64,000 nucleotides of DNA from Polynucleobacter sp. 30F-ANTBAC (GTDB lineage Bacteria > Pseudomonadota > Gammaproteobacteria > Burkholderiales > Burkholderiaceae): NCBI RefSeq assembly GCF_018882385.1, contig NZ_JACVON010000001.1, forward strand, positions 232,942-296,941, in the 5' to 3' direction. The first letter of the stretch is position 1. The number at the start of each line of letters is the position of its first letter. The notes below the pieces were generated by a model that was not told where the DNA came from, did no database searches, and worked only from the letters and a program-made list of their open reading frames with translations. The position numbers and the translations under genes are program-made. Below, in pieces: positions 29,466 through 38,506 of the stretch.

Positions 29466-30179
29466 ATGCAACTAAATCATTTAAAAACTTGTTTTTTAAT
29501 ACTATTTTTATCATTTACAAGTCTTTCAATACTTCCAGGGATTACTCATGCACAAATAAGCACAGCTGAGCAATACAAGATTGACGACTTCATCAGAGAC
29601 GTTAAATTCAATGATGTCAAAGCTGTTAAAAAAGCTTTAGCAGCTGGCATTAGCCCTAATACAGTAGACAACAAAGGTAACCCAGCCTTGTTAATTGGTA
29701 TCACTGAAAAATCAACAGATGTTGTCAAAGTATTACTGCTTGCACCGTCTATTAACCTTGAAAAACCCAATTTACAAGGTGAAACACCATTAATGGTGGC
29801 AGCATATACCGGCTCTATGGGACTGGTTTCTTATTTGGTCAACACTAGATCTGTTGAAATTAATCAGCCGGGATGGTCTGCCTTACATTACGCAACGACC
29901 AATGGGCATGAATCAATTGTTAAGTTTCTACTGGATAAAGGGGCCTTTGTAGATCCCGAAAGTCCCAACGGAACAACTGCCTTGATGATGGCTGCACGTG
30001 GCGGTCATATATCAATTGTGAAGTTATTACTCGATCGTGGTGCTGATTTGTCTATCCATAACCAAATGAGCTTAACAGCCATTGATTTTGCTGAAGACAA
30101 TAACCAATCTGAAATTGCTAAGGGCCTGAGATCAAGGTGGTTGAAGCTCTATAACAAGCCATACCCAAGCAAGCCTTAA
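29466..30179 (+). CDS. exported ankyrin-repeat protein
   Basis: 237 residues. A signal peptide covers about 1-28 (hydrophobic stretch then ITHAQ), so the protein is probably periplasmic. About four or five ankyrin repeats follow between 40 and 230, for example NKGNPALLIGITEKSTDVVK, GETPLMVAAYTGSMGLVSYL and GTTALMMAARGGHISIVKLL. Partners are unknown. It is 14 bases after the tatD-like gene. Confidence 0.9.
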   Translation: MQLNHLKTCFLILFLSFTSLSILPGITHAQISTAEQYKIDDFIRDVKFNDVKAVKKALAAGISPNTVDNKGNPALLIGITEKSTDVVKVLLLAPSINLEKPNLQGETPLMVAAYTGSMGLVSYLVNTRSVEINQPGWSALHYATTNGHESIVKFLLDKGAFVDPESPNGTTALMMAARGGHISIVKLLLDRGADLSIHNQMSLTAIDFAEDNNQSEIAKGLRSRWLKLYNKPYPSKP

Positions 30180-30197
30180 ATTCGCATAATCATTATT

Positions 30198-30617
30198 ATG
30201 TTAAATAAGATATATTTTGAGTTTAAGGATATCTATCAAAATGCCCAATATGTTGTTTTGAGCTCACCTTCTATTGAACTTAGTATCGGGAAACGCTCAA
30301 TCCCTTTAGACCAGTTACTAACCAAATACCAGCAATCAAAAGCTTGTTTCATTACTGCTTGCAATCCTTGGGGTAAAGTTCAAGCTGAGGGCTTCAATCA
30401 TGAAAAGATGACTGAGTTAGAAAAAGACCTTATTAAAACCAAGCTACCCTATCTCCATGGTTTTGGCAGTAATAGTGAGGGTACTTGGAGAGAAGAAAGC
30501 TTCTTGATCATTGGTATTGATAAGCAAGATGCTAGTCAATTAGGGCGCCAATATGAGCAAAATGCCATTATTTGGATTGTTAAAGAGCAAGCACCAGAGC
30601 TGATCTGGCTAATTTAA
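30198..30617 (+). CDS. DUF3293 domain-containing protein
   Basis: 139 residues. The sequence [20 protein letters not shown] followed by [13 protein letters not shown] fits the DUF3293 family, which has no known function. No signal peptide or membrane segment is seen. It lies between the ankyrin gene and gloA on the same strand with short gaps. Confidence 0.78.
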   Translation: MLNKIYFEFKDIYQNAQYVVLSSPSIELSIGKRSIPLDQLLTKYQQSKACFITACNPWGKVQAEGFNHEKMTELEKDLIKTKLPYLHGFGSNSEGTWREESFLIIGIDKQDASQLGRQYEQNAIIWIVKEQAPELIWLI

Positions 30618-30627
30618 GGATAAAACC

Positions 30628-31014
30628 ATGCAAATGCTTCATACGATGCTTCGAGTCGGCAATTTAGAACAATCCATCAAGTTCTATACCGAAATCATGG
30701 GCATGAACCTATTGAGAACAACGGAACGCCCTGGTCAAGACTATTCACTAGCGTTTGTTGGGTACGAACAAGGCAATATTTCAGGCCAAGCAGAAATAGA
30801 ACTCACCTATAACCACGGTGTGGCTTCATACGATATGGGAACAGCTTATGGCCACATTGCTATTGGCGTCAAAGACATCTACAAAGTCTGTGAAGATATT
30901 CGTATCGCAGGCGGAAAAATTACCCGAGAAGCTGGCCCGGTTAAAGGTGGCAACACCCTCATCGCTTTTGTGCAAGATCCTGACGGTTACAAGATCGAGC
31001 TCATCCAAAAATAA
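30628..31014 (+). CDS. gloA: lactoylglutathione lyase (glyoxalase I)
   Basis: 128 residues, normal for bacterial GlxI. Metal-ligand positions are visible: His in [15 protein letters not shown], Glu in IELTYNHG, His in AYGHIAIGV and Glu in [11 protein letters not shown]. It isomerises the hemithioacetal of methylglyoxal and glutathione to S-lactoylglutathione. It is convergent with the SprT-like gene. Confidence 0.95.
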   Translation: MQMLHTMLRVGNLEQSIKFYTEIMGMNLLRTTERPGQDYSLAFVGYEQGNISGQAEIELTYNHGVASYDMGTAYGHIAIGVKDIYKVCEDIRIAGGKITREAGPVKGGNTLIAFVQDPDGYKIELIQK

Positions 31015-31039
31015 GCAGATATCCGCTGAAATTAAGAAA

Positions 31040-31702
31040 CTAGCAAACTGCCCTCTTAATTTCCTTCTCTTTATCCTTGCGAGCTTTTTCCTCTTCAGCC
31101 GTTTCTTGAAGAAGATCTGTGACAACCTCCTCCATACGAATATTGTCTTTAGGGCAAATCGGCGCACCCATCGTTGCCCATTTCTTCAATAGACTAACTT
31201 CATAGCCGCATTGACCACATTTGGCTTTGGCGCGCTGCGTATTATTAGCTCTTGGAGGTGGGAAAATAATCGCTTTATGCGGATACTGCCCTAACCTCTC
31301 AGCAATCATCATCAAACGCACCTTTAGCTCTTCAGTCGCATGGGCGCTTCGGGCAGGACCTTCCAGGCCAACGCACTGAGCGATTTCCTTAAAGTCTTCG
31401 CCGTGTCCACTATGGCAATCATCAATCGCATGGCACAACTCATGAACCAAGGTATCGAGAACCTCAACAGGATCCTCTAATTTAGGAGATACAAAGATCT
31501 CATTGACCATGTCTCCAGAACGCTCACGCGGCCAGCATTGACCAAGTGTTGTTCTAGGCGCACTGGATGCAGGCCAACCACAGGAGACCTTGACTGGAGG
31601 AATGGCAAATCCGGCCTTGGAAAAGGTAGGCTCTAATGAATGAACGGCTGCCTGCAACCAAGATTCACGTGTTGTATGAGATTGAGCTATATTCGTGGAC
31701 AT
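31040..31702 (-). CDS. SprT-like zinc metallopeptidase domain protein
   Basis: 220 residues. The zinc-site motif HELCHAIDDCHSGHGEDFKE begins at 87, with HExxH ligands plus a distal His. A C-terminal zinc ribbon (CGQCGYEVSLLKKW, then CPKDN) ends about 195. The family includes SprT/Spartan-like proteases. The length and the Cys-rich tail match transcription-elongation-factor-annotated SprT-like proteins of Burkholderiales. Its ATG overlaps by two bases the ATG of the divergent lipoprotein gene. Confidence 0.85.
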   Translation of the reverse strand: MSTNIAQSHTTRESWLQAAVHSLEPTFSKAGFAIPPVKVSCGWPASSAPRTTLGQCWPRERSGDMVNEIFVSPKLEDPVEVLDTLVHELCHAIDDCHSGHGEDFKEIAQCVGLEGPARSAHATEELKVRLMMIAERLGQYPHKAIIFPPPRANNTQRAKAKCGQCGYEVSLLKKWATMGAPICPKDNIRMEEVVTDLLQETAEEEKARKDKEKEIKRAVC

Positions 31703-32012
31703 GTTTTTAAAAAAATTACCTTTATTGATGCTTTTGCCATTGGCCCTTTCGGGCTGTGACAGGAATGATTACGTGACCTGGCATTGTAAAGTTGACCCAA
31801 GCAATCATGATGAAAAACCTCTACGGATGATTTTAGAGGGCTCCACCATGAGCATCGATCAACACATCTACAAGTTTTGCGGTAGTTTAGGCCCTCAAAG
31901 CTATTTCGACTTAAACTGCTCTGGTAAAGCAGATAACTCTGCTATTACTTTCTCATCTAAAACCGGTATTTGGACCAAAGGTCCCCAAACTCTAAGTTGC
32001 GTATCCCTATGA
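31701..32012 (+). CDS. small predicted lipoprotein, function unknown
   Basis: 103 residues from ATG 31701; a GTG two codons earlier is also possible. The N-terminus has a lipoprotein signal: hydrophobic LLMLLPLALSGC with the lipobox Cys near residue 19. The mature part has four Cys (HCKV, KFCGS, LNCSG, LSCVSL), perhaps two disulfides. I do not recognise the family; a lysozyme-inhibitor-like fold is possible but unsupported. Its stop overlaps the next gene as ATGA. Confidence 0.7.
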   Translation: MFLKKLPLLMLLPLALSGCDRNDYVTWHCKVDPSNHDEKPLRMILEGSTMSIDQHIYKFCGSLGPQSYFDLNCSGKADNSAITFSSKTGIWTKGPQTLSCVSL

Positions 32013-32248
32013 CAAACTCTAGTAAGCCTAACGCAACATCAAATCCAGACATGGCCGTCAACGAAGAGAATGCCGATTCACCATGTATCGGAATTTGCTC
32101 CACATTATTTGATGATATCTGCCAAGGTTGCGGCAGAACAGCCTTAGAAGTTTGTAATTGGGTTTTCATGACCCCTGAGGAAAAACACGCCATTTGGACG
32201 CGCATTACTCAAGAGGCCACAGCCATGCGTTTTACTCGAAAGAATTAA
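32009..32248 (+). CDS. DUF1289 domain-containing protein
   Basis: 79 residues from the ATG at 32009, which overlaps the lipoprotein stop (ATGA), implying translational coupling. The Cys pattern of DUF1289 is clear: [20 protein letters not shown] followed by [17 protein letters not shown]. It is probably a small metal-binding protein. Its 3' end overlaps by four bases the end of the convergent ABC-F gene. Confidence 0.87.
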   Translation: MTNSSKPNATSNPDMAVNEENADSPCIGICSTLFDDICQGCGRTALEVCNWVFMTPEEKHAIWTRITQEATAMRFTRKN

Positions 32249-33852
32249 CCAGCTAGCGATTGGCTAGCTAAATATTCTTCGTAACTGCCTTCAAAGTCTG
32301 TCACCGTACCGTCATTACGTACTTCTAGAATTCTTGTTGCTAAACCTGTAATAAATTCACGGTCATGCGAAACAAAAATCACAGTGCCATCGTACTTCTC
32401 TAATGAGGTCTGTAAACTTTCAATTGACTCCATATCCATGTGGTTAGTTGGCTCATCCATCGCTAGGATGTTGTGCTTTTGAAGCATCAATTTACCCCAG
32501 ATCATGCGGCCTTTTTCACCACCAGAGATCACACGAACTGATTTACCGATATCGTTACCTGAGAAAAGAAGACGTCCCAAGGTGCCACGAATGATCTGAT
32601 CGTCATCGCCCGGTTTACCCCACTGCCCCATCCACTCTAACAAAGTTGTATCGACGGGGAAACACTCACTGGTATCTTGAGGCATGTAACCCACATCGGC
32701 GTTCTCAGACCATTTTACTGTTCCAGAATCGGCCGCAATACCGCCAAACTTTTCACTCAAAATTGATTTCAGCAAGGTGGTCTTACCAGCACCGTTCTCA
32801 CCAATGATGGCTACTTTTTCGCCAGGACGAATCATCAACTTAAAGTTCTTAAAAATATCGCGATCATATGTTTTAGTTAGAGCATCGCACTCCACCACAA
32901 TATTGTGGAGCTTCTTATCGTACTCAAAACGAATGAATGGGTTTTGACGTGATGAAGGTTTGATTTCAACCACTTCAATTTTTTCTAATTGGCGCTGTCT
33001 AGAAGTCGCTTGTCGTGCCTTTGACGCATTCGCTGAGAATCGTCTCACGAAAGCTTGAAGCTCTTCAATCTTTTCTTTAGCTTTGGTATTGTTAGCTAAC
33101 TGCTGCGTACGAGCTTGCATAGAAGCCAACATGTACGAGTCATAATTACCTGGGTAAACCGTCAATGTTCCAAAGTCCATGTCGGCCATGTGTGAGCAAA
33201 CAGCATTTAAGAAGTGACGGTCATGGGAAATAATAATCATCGTGCTATTGCGAGCATTCAGAATATCTTCAAGCCAATGAATGGAGTGAATGTCCAAGTT
33301 GTTGGTTGGCTCATCAAGTAATAGAACATCTGGATCGGAGAAAAGTGCTTGAGCCAATAAAACACGCAACTTCCAACCAGGCGCCACTTCACTCATCAAA
33401 CCATTATGCTGTTCAGTTGGAATACCAATACCTAACAACAACTCACCTGCTCTAGCTTCTGCCGTATAACCACCGTATTCAGCAAACTTTGTTTCCAATT
33501 CGGCTGCACGCATGTAATCTTCATCCGTTGCTTCAGGATTAGCATAGAGTGCATCGCGTTCAGCAGCTGCATTCCACATATCTTCATGGCCCATCATCAC
33601 CACATCTAGAACACGCTTATCTTCATAAGCAAACTGATCTTGACGTAACTTACCCAAACGAATGTTGGGCTCTAATGAAACGTTACCAGCGGTTGGCTCT
33701 AAATCAGAACCCAAGATTTTCATGAAAGTTGATTTGCCGCAACCGTTGGCGCCAATCAAACCATAGCGGTTACCGCCACCGAATTTAACGGAAATATTTT
33801 CGAATAAGGGCTTCGCCCCGAATTGCATGGTGATATTTGCAGCTGAAAGCAC
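32245..33852 (-). CDS. ybiT: ABC-F family ATPase, YbiT type
   Basis: About 535 residues from GTG 33852; a TTG at 33903 would add 17 residues without family resemblance. Two ABC domains are present: Walker [10 protein letters not shown] and GENGAGKTT, signature-like [10 protein letters not shown] and [10 protein letters not shown], and Walker [10 protein letters not shown] and LAMDEPTNH. The linker region contains [20 protein letters not shown]. The sequence parallels E. coli YbiT nearly throughout. ABC-F proteins of this group act on ribosomes. No membrane domain is associated. Confidence 0.92.
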   Translation of the reverse strand: MLSAANITMQFGAKPLFENISVKFGGGNRYGLIGANGCGKSTFMKILGSDLEPTAGNVSLEPNIRLGKLRQDQFAYEDKRVLDVVMMGHEDMWNAAAERDALYANPEATDEDYMRAAELETKFAEYGGYTAEARAGELLLGIGIPTEQHNGLMSEVAPGWKLRVLLAQALFSDPDVLLLDEPTNNLDIHSIHWLEDILNARNSTMIIISHDRHFLNAVCSHMADMDFGTLTVYPGNYDSYMLASMQARTQQLANNTKAKEKIEELQAFVRRFSANASKARQATSRQRQLEKIEVVEIKPSSRQNPFIRFEYDKKLHNIVVECDALTKTYDRDIFKNFKLMIRPGEKVAIIGENGAGKTTLLKSILSEKFGGIAADSGTVKWSENADVGYMPQDTSECFPVDTTLLEWMGQWGKPGDDDQIIRGTLGRLLFSGNDIGKSVRVISGGEKGRMIWGKLMLQKHNILAMDEPTNHMDMESIESLQTSLEKYDGTVIFVSHDREFITGLATRILEVRNDGTVTDFEGSYEEYLASQSLAG

Positions 33853-33935
33853 GTTATTTGCCTGTAAAAGAGTGAGACAACCAAAGCTCTCTATTTTAAC
33901 CAAACCAACTAGTTAATACCCAGAAAGCTTAAAAA

Positions 33936-34853
33936 TTACCAGTTGGATTGTAGGATGTAGCCCGTTTGACTGGCAGAAAGGCTGGCAAAGCGGCCTATAG
34001 GCAGGGTTAGCTTGTCTGCGCAATGCCCAAAAGGCAGATCTGTCAAAATCGGAACTTGCCCATTCAATCGATGCCGGATCGATGTCAGAGCTTGATCCAA
34101 ATCATAGCCACGATCTGTGTCGCTCAATTTATAGGCAGAAAAGTCTCCCATAAGAATGGCTCGTTGCTCTGTCAAATACCCTGCATCGATTAGTTGATGA
34201 AGCATGCGCTCGACTCGATAAGGATGCTCGTTCACATCCTCGATAAACAACATGCCGCCCTTCACTTGTTCGTGAGTCGGCATATAAGCCGTGCCTAAAA
34301 GACTTGTCAACATGGTGAGATTGCCGCCCCATAAAACTGCTTGGTCATTCAAATCAATACTAAGTGGCTTTTCAATCTTTTGGGGCGATAGAACCTCTAT
34401 CTCTAGACGGCTTTTTTCAATGGCTTGGTGAAAATGCTTCCAAGTAAATGGTGATACTTGCCCACAAAAATCATAACTAAACATGGGGCCAGCAAAACTT
34501 GGTGCGCCCGTTTGGGCGAATAAGCCGAGATTGAATGCTGTGAAATCGCTATGGCCCACAATCTGCAGACCTTTATGCACTTGCTTCCCAATGGCTTGCC
34601 ACTGGATATCACTCATCAAGCGACTCAAGCCATAACCACCGCGTAGCGACATCACCACCGTATTAGATAGGTGAGCAATGGCATTAATATCGTCTAATCG
34701 CTCAAGATCTGTTCCTGCAAACCGTTGAAACTGACGCTGACTACATGACATATTTTGAACGTTTGCACCCTTACCATTGAACCAAACCACCCCCTGATCC
34801 ACAACGGTTGGATCGGGTAAACATCCTGATGGTGCTATGAGGTGTATGTTCAT
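33936..34853 (-). CDS. LD-carboxypeptidase (peptidase S66)
   Basis: 305 residues. The family motif SLRGGYGLSRL precedes the nucleophile Ser in VGHSDFTAFN; the Glu is in FIEDVNEHPYRVERML and the His in LPFGHCADKLTLPIG. It removes the terminal D-Ala from tetrapeptides during murein recycling. No signal peptide is seen, so it is cytoplasmic. It overlaps the tadA stop by four bases. Confidence 0.92.
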   Translation of the reverse strand: MNIHLIAPSGCLPDPTVVDQGVVWFNGKGANVQNMSCSQRQFQRFAGTDLERLDDINAIAHLSNTVVMSLRGGYGLSRLMSDIQWQAIGKQVHKGLQIVGHSDFTAFNLGLFAQTGAPSFAGPMFSYDFCGQVSPFTWKHFHQAIEKSRLEIEVLSPQKIEKPLSIDLNDQAVLWGGNLTMLTSLLGTAYMPTHEQVKGGMLFIEDVNEHPYRVERMLHQLIDAGYLTEQRAILMGDFSAYKLSDTDRGYDLDQALTSIRHRLNGQVPILTDLPFGHCADKLTLPIGRFASLSASQTGYILQSNW

Positions 34854-35326
34854 TGATTTTGAGTGCGTCGTTCTTTAAAGAAATCTTTTAATACCTGGGC
34901 GCAGGACTCTTCTAATACGCCACCTTCAACCATTGTATGGTGATTTAATTGTTGATGGTCAAATAGCTTTAAGACACTGTGCACGCAGCCTGTTTTTGGA
35001 TCTTTCGCCCCATAAACCAAACGTGAAACACGTGCATGCATGATGGCGCCGGAACACATCATGCAAGGCTCCAAGGTCACATAAAGGGTTGTATCAGGCA
35101 AGCGGTAGTTATTTAACTTCTGCCCTGCTAAGCGGAGAGCCACCATCTCGGCGTGACTACTGGGATCATTTTGACCAATAGGCTGATTATGGCCAGAAGC
35201 AATCACCTCGTCATTCATGACCAAAACTGCACCTACTGGAACCTCACCTGCCATACGAGCCAATTCTGCTTGAGCCAATGCCAATTGCATGAACTCTGCA
35301 TCCCGTGGATGGCCCACATTAGGCAT
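34850..35326 (-). CDS. tadA: tRNA-specific adenosine deaminase TadA
   Basis: 158 residues. The catalytic zinc site is HAE at 58-60 (SHAEMVALRLAG) and PCMMC at 87-91 (LEPCMMCSGAIMHARVSRLV). It converts adenosine 34 to inosine in tRNA-Arg(ACG). It overlaps queD by eight bases and ldcA-like by four, so it is translated from one compact operon. A guanine deaminase is less likely given the C-terminal sequence. Confidence 0.93.
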   Translation of the reverse strand: MPNVGHPRDAEFMQLALAQAELARMAGEVPVGAVLVMNDEVIASGHNQPIGQNDPSSHAEMVALRLAGQKLNNYRLPDTTLYVTLEPCMMCSGAIMHARVSRLVYGAKDPKTGCVHSVLKLFDHQQLNHHTMVEGGVLEESCAQVLKDFFKERRTQNQ

Positions 35327-35771
35327 GAATATCAGCCCAGCAGTTAGGAGTTTCGTAAATACGTAAACGACTCAAATTCAAACGACCATTAAAGCGCTCT
35401 TTAAAAACAGGATCTAAAATCTTAAAGGCTGTTTGAGCTAGATTCTCAACGGTTGGAATGCAATCCAACACCACTGTCTTATGACCTGGGATGCTAGCCA
35501 AGAAATTGACCAACATCTCATCTTCTTTAGCCACTAAAAAAGCATGATCCCATTGCTCAACAATCAATTCGTTTGCGATCTTTTTGATATCACCAAAGTC
35601 AAGAACCATACCGTCATCACCATGACCTTGGTGGCTTAAAACATCACCTAGGACAGTCACTTCAATGACATAGCGATGGCCATGAATATGGCGACAGTGC
35701 CCCCCATGATGCGGAATACGGTGACCTGCATCAAACTCTAAGCGGCGGGTAATTTCAGTTTTTTTATTCAT
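35319..35771 (-). CDS. queD: 6-carboxy-5,6,7,8-tetrahydropterin synthase QueD
   Basis: 150 residues. Zinc ligands and catalytic residues are in FDAGHRIPHHGGHCRHIHGH, followed by GMVLDFGDIKKIANELI and WDHAFLV. It makes 6-carboxytetrahydropterin in queuosine/7-deazaguanine synthesis. It is directly downstream of queE (five-base gap). Confidence 0.95.
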   Translation of the reverse strand: MNKKTEITRRLEFDAGHRIPHHGGHCRHIHGHRYVIEVTVLGDVLSHQGHGDDGMVLDFGDIKKIANELIVEQWDHAFLVAKEDEMLVNFLASIPGHKTVVLDCIPTVENLAQTAFKILDPVFKERFNGRLNLSRLRIYETPNCWADIHA

Positions 35772-35776
35772 AAAGC

Positions 35777-36430
35777 CTATCTAATCCCCAACAACTTATG
35801 GGTTTGCGTACTTAAACGCCACAAGGGGCGCTTCTGACAAATTTTAATCGCTAAAGCTCGATTAACCTCTAAATCTGGGCCATCTAAAGCTTGTAAATAG
35901 TGGTGCTTGAAAGACATTTTCTCAAAACGAATCAGTAGTTGTTGCAAGTTATCTTGATGTCCTGCTTGTGGAATGACCAATTTAATCTCGTCACCTTGAA
36001 CTTGAACCAATTCTGAGCCGAATTTAGGACTCACGCAAATCCAATCAATACCCTGAGGCGCTCTGATCGTGCCATTGGTTTCAATTCCGATTTCAAAACC
36101 TTGCGCTTTCAGTGCTTTGATCAAGGCCTCATCCAGTTGGAGTAAAGGCTCTCCACCAGTAAAAACTACATATTTATGATGCGGATCACCCTGCCCCCAT
36201 TCCGAATTAATCGCCTGAGCTAATGATTCAGAGGTTTCAAACTTACCGCCACCATCACCGTCTGTACCAACAAAATCGGTATCGCAAAACTGGCAAACAG
36301 CCGTTGCACGATCTTCTTCACGACCAGACCATAAGTTACAACCAGAAAAACGACAGAACACGGCTGCACGACCTGCATGCGCACCCTCACCCTGAAGGGT
36401 TAGAAAGAGTTCTTTAACGCTATAAGTCAT
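35777..36430 (-). CDS. queE: 7-carboxy-7-deazaguanine synthase QueE
   Basis: 217 residues. The radical SAM cluster motif is CX14CX2C (C of GCNLW through CQFCD), as in the Burkholderia-type enzyme. Substrate and SAM regions are LTLQGEGAHAGRAAVFCRFS and VFTGGEPLLQLDEALI. It converts carboxytetrahydropterin to 7-carboxy-7-deazaguanine. It forms a pair with queD; no preQ1 riboswitch is visible in the short 28-base space upstream. Confidence 0.95.
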   Translation of the reverse strand: MTYSVKELFLTLQGEGAHAGRAAVFCRFSGCNLWSGREEDRATAVCQFCDTDFVGTDGDGGGKFETSESLAQAINSEWGQGDPHHKYVVFTGGEPLLQLDEALIKALKAQGFEIGIETNGTIRAPQGIDWICVSPKFGSELVQVQGDEIKLVIPQAGHQDNLQQLLIRFEKMSFKHHYLQALDGPDLEVNRALAIKICQKRPLWRLSTQTHKLLGIR

Positions 36431-36458
36431 GTGATTCCGTGATCTTCTGAGATAACCG

Positions 36459-38360
36459 TTATTGTAACTTCAGTGCTTTAGCAATAGCTTGGCGAGAGAT
36501 CGTGCTTCTAGGCACCACTTGACCTGGTAGATCGAACCAAGTTTTCACATCTTGCTCTAAGGCAATGCCGTGCATATAGTTATAAATGGCTTTTTTAAGG
36601 CCACGCCCTAGGCTGTCATGATCTGTACCGGTTGGGTCGATGAAAGCAATGTCATTTTTAGCGAACGTCACTGGAGGCAATGGCACCAATTCAATACCAT
36701 AAGTTTGGGGATCTTTGCCCACTGGTGAGTGAACCGTGCAAGTAAACCGATGAAAAAAACCACTTTGTATACAACCATTCTCAAATAACTGTCGCACATA
36801 CTCCAAGGAATCCACCGTTTCTTGAACCGTTTGAGTTGGGAAACCATACATCAGATAAGCATGAACCAAAATGCCCACATCGGAGAAGCTCTTAGTGACA
36901 TGCGCGACCTGCTCAACCGATACCCCCTTTTGCATCAGATTGAGCAAGCGATCCGATGCAACCTCCAAGCCACCAGACATAGCAATGCAACCGCTTTGTG
37001 CTAATAACTCAGCCAATTCTGGTGTAAAAGTTTTTTCAAAACGAATGTTCCCCCACCACGAAATAGTGACCTGTCGACGAATCAATTCTTCAGCTAAAGC
37101 TTTTAGTATTTTGGGAGGAGCTGCTTCATCAACAAAATGAAACCCTGTTTGACCTGTTTCAGCGATGATTTGCTCAATCCGATCAACCAGCAAACTAGCG
37201 GACGCTGTTTCGTAACGAGAAATATAGTCTAAGCTCACATCGCAAAAACTGCATTTCTTCCAATAGCATCCGTGCGCTACCGTTAACTTATTCCAACGAC
37301 CATCACTCCATAAGCGATGCATGGGGTTCAACATGTCCAACAAGGATAGATAAGAATCGAGTGGCAAACCATCCCATGTCGCTGTACCCACCTCTTCAAA
37401 TGGTACATCTGGCTCAGGCCAATTGATGTAGTCAACATGACCATCGGTATTTCTAATAAATGTTCTAATCAATCGACTCGAGGATCTCTTGCCATTTAAG
37501 TGATCCAATAGTGCCAATAATGGAGCCTCACCCGAATCCAATGTGACATAGTCAACAAAATCAAAGACCCTTGGATCGCTGAGCTCACGAAGTTCTGTAT
37601 TAACAAAACCACCACCCAAACCAATCTTGATGGAAGGATTAGATGATTTGATCGTCTGAGCAATTCTTAATGCAGCGTAAACAGCTCCAGGAAATGGCAC
37701 TGATAAAAGAACCAAGTTGGGTTGATGTTGTGCAACAGTTGCCAATGTCAGCACACGAAGATGTTCATCCATCAAAGTTGGCGCTGCAGCCAAAGCATCT
37801 GCCAAAGGATCGAAGGATGCTTGGCTACCTGCGAGAGATTCAGCATATCGAACAAACTCAAAACGATCATCCACCGCATCACGTAAGACATCAGAAAGGT
37901 CATTCAAATAAAGCGTTGCTAGGTGACGCGCCTTGTCGTCAGAACCCAGCGCACCAAAAGCCCATGCAAGAGGATCTTCTGCCTCGTCATCTTCGTAAGT
38001 ATGAAGAACGTAAAAGCGAGGCCCTTCAGGTAAAAAACTACGGCTATTGATGCGATGACTCAGTGTTTTATCTTTGCCCTGCAAGTAACGAATAGTGGGC
38101 GCAATTGTTGCCCTGTAATCTTCAAAGTAATCTAAGAAGTAATTAAGCGTAGCGCTTCGATACTCCTCTGGAACTTCTAATACTTTGGCATGAATTTCAG
38201 AGAGACCTTCGGGCGTAAAAAAACTTAGAACTAGAGATAAGGCTAAGTCATCTTGAACAGCGTCAAAGCCTCTAGAACGAAGAAAGCCTGTTAAGTAAGC
38301 CGTTGATGGATACGGCGTATTTAACTGTGTCATCGGCGCGATGAGACTGAGAATCCTCAT
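36459..38360 (-). CDS. radical SAM protein with B12-binding-like N-terminus (COG1032 type)
   Basis: 633 residues from ATG 38360 (a TTG two codons earlier is the other option). The N-terminal part (about 1-320) looks like a cobalamin-binding-type alpha/beta domain, but I see no classic DxHxxG motif. The radical SAM cluster motif is HGCYWKKCSFCDVSLDYI near 385, with Cys spacing x4 then x2 rather than the canonical x3 then x2. Further signatures are FHFVDEAAPP, SGGLEVASDRLLNLMQKGVS and HAYLMYGFPTQTVQETVDSL. The reaction is unknown. It sits 28 bases upstream of queE on the same strand. Confidence 0.85.
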   Translation of the reverse strand: MRILSLIAPMTQLNTPYPSTAYLTGFLRSRGFDAVQDDLALSLVLSFFTPEGLSEIHAKVLEVPEEYRSATLNYFLDYFEDYRATIAPTIRYLQGKDKTLSHRINSRSFLPEGPRFYVLHTYEDDEAEDPLAWAFGALGSDDKARHLATLYLNDLSDVLRDAVDDRFEFVRYAESLAGSQASFDPLADALAAAPTLMDEHLRVLTLATVAQHQPNLVLLSVPFPGAVYAALRIAQTIKSSNPSIKIGLGGGFVNTELRELSDPRVFDFVDYVTLDSGEAPLLALLDHLNGKRSSSRLIRTFIRNTDGHVDYINWPEPDVPFEEVGTATWDGLPLDSYLSLLDMLNPMHRLWSDGRWNKLTVAHGCYWKKCSFCDVSLDYISRYETASASLLVDRIEQIIAETGQTGFHFVDEAAPPKILKALAEELIRRQVTISWWGNIRFEKTFTPELAELLAQSGCIAMSGGLEVASDRLLNLMQKGVSVEQVAHVTKSFSDVGILVHAYLMYGFPTQTVQETVDSLEYVRQLFENGCIQSGFFHRFTCTVHSPVGKDPQTYGIELVPLPPVTFAKNDIAFIDPTGTDHDSLGRGLKKAIYNYMHGIALEQDVKTWFDLPGQVVPRSTISRQAIAKALKLQ

Positions 38361-38451
38361 GATCAATCAAGCACTTTAGTCAAAGAAAGGCACATGTCCA
38401 TAATAAGGTTCAGTTAATGAAACCTCATTGTACGCAGATAATTTGAGTGCC

Positions 38452-38483
38452 CTAAAAGAAAAATGCGGCAAGTAATGCCGCAT
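38452..38483 (-). terminator. intrinsic terminator of the tpsA gene
   Basis: Read on the minus strand, ATGCGGCA, a five-base loop, TGCCGCAT and then TTTTCTTTT form a perfect 8-bp stem and U-tract, starting about 24 bases after the stop codon at 38507. Confidence 0.88.
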
Positions 38484-38506
38484 ATGAAAGGAATTTATAA
38501 GTTAAC

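Noticed and set aside
36431..36458. preQ1 riboswitch before queE
   Set aside because: Only 28 bases are available and no fitting stem-loop and tail were seen.
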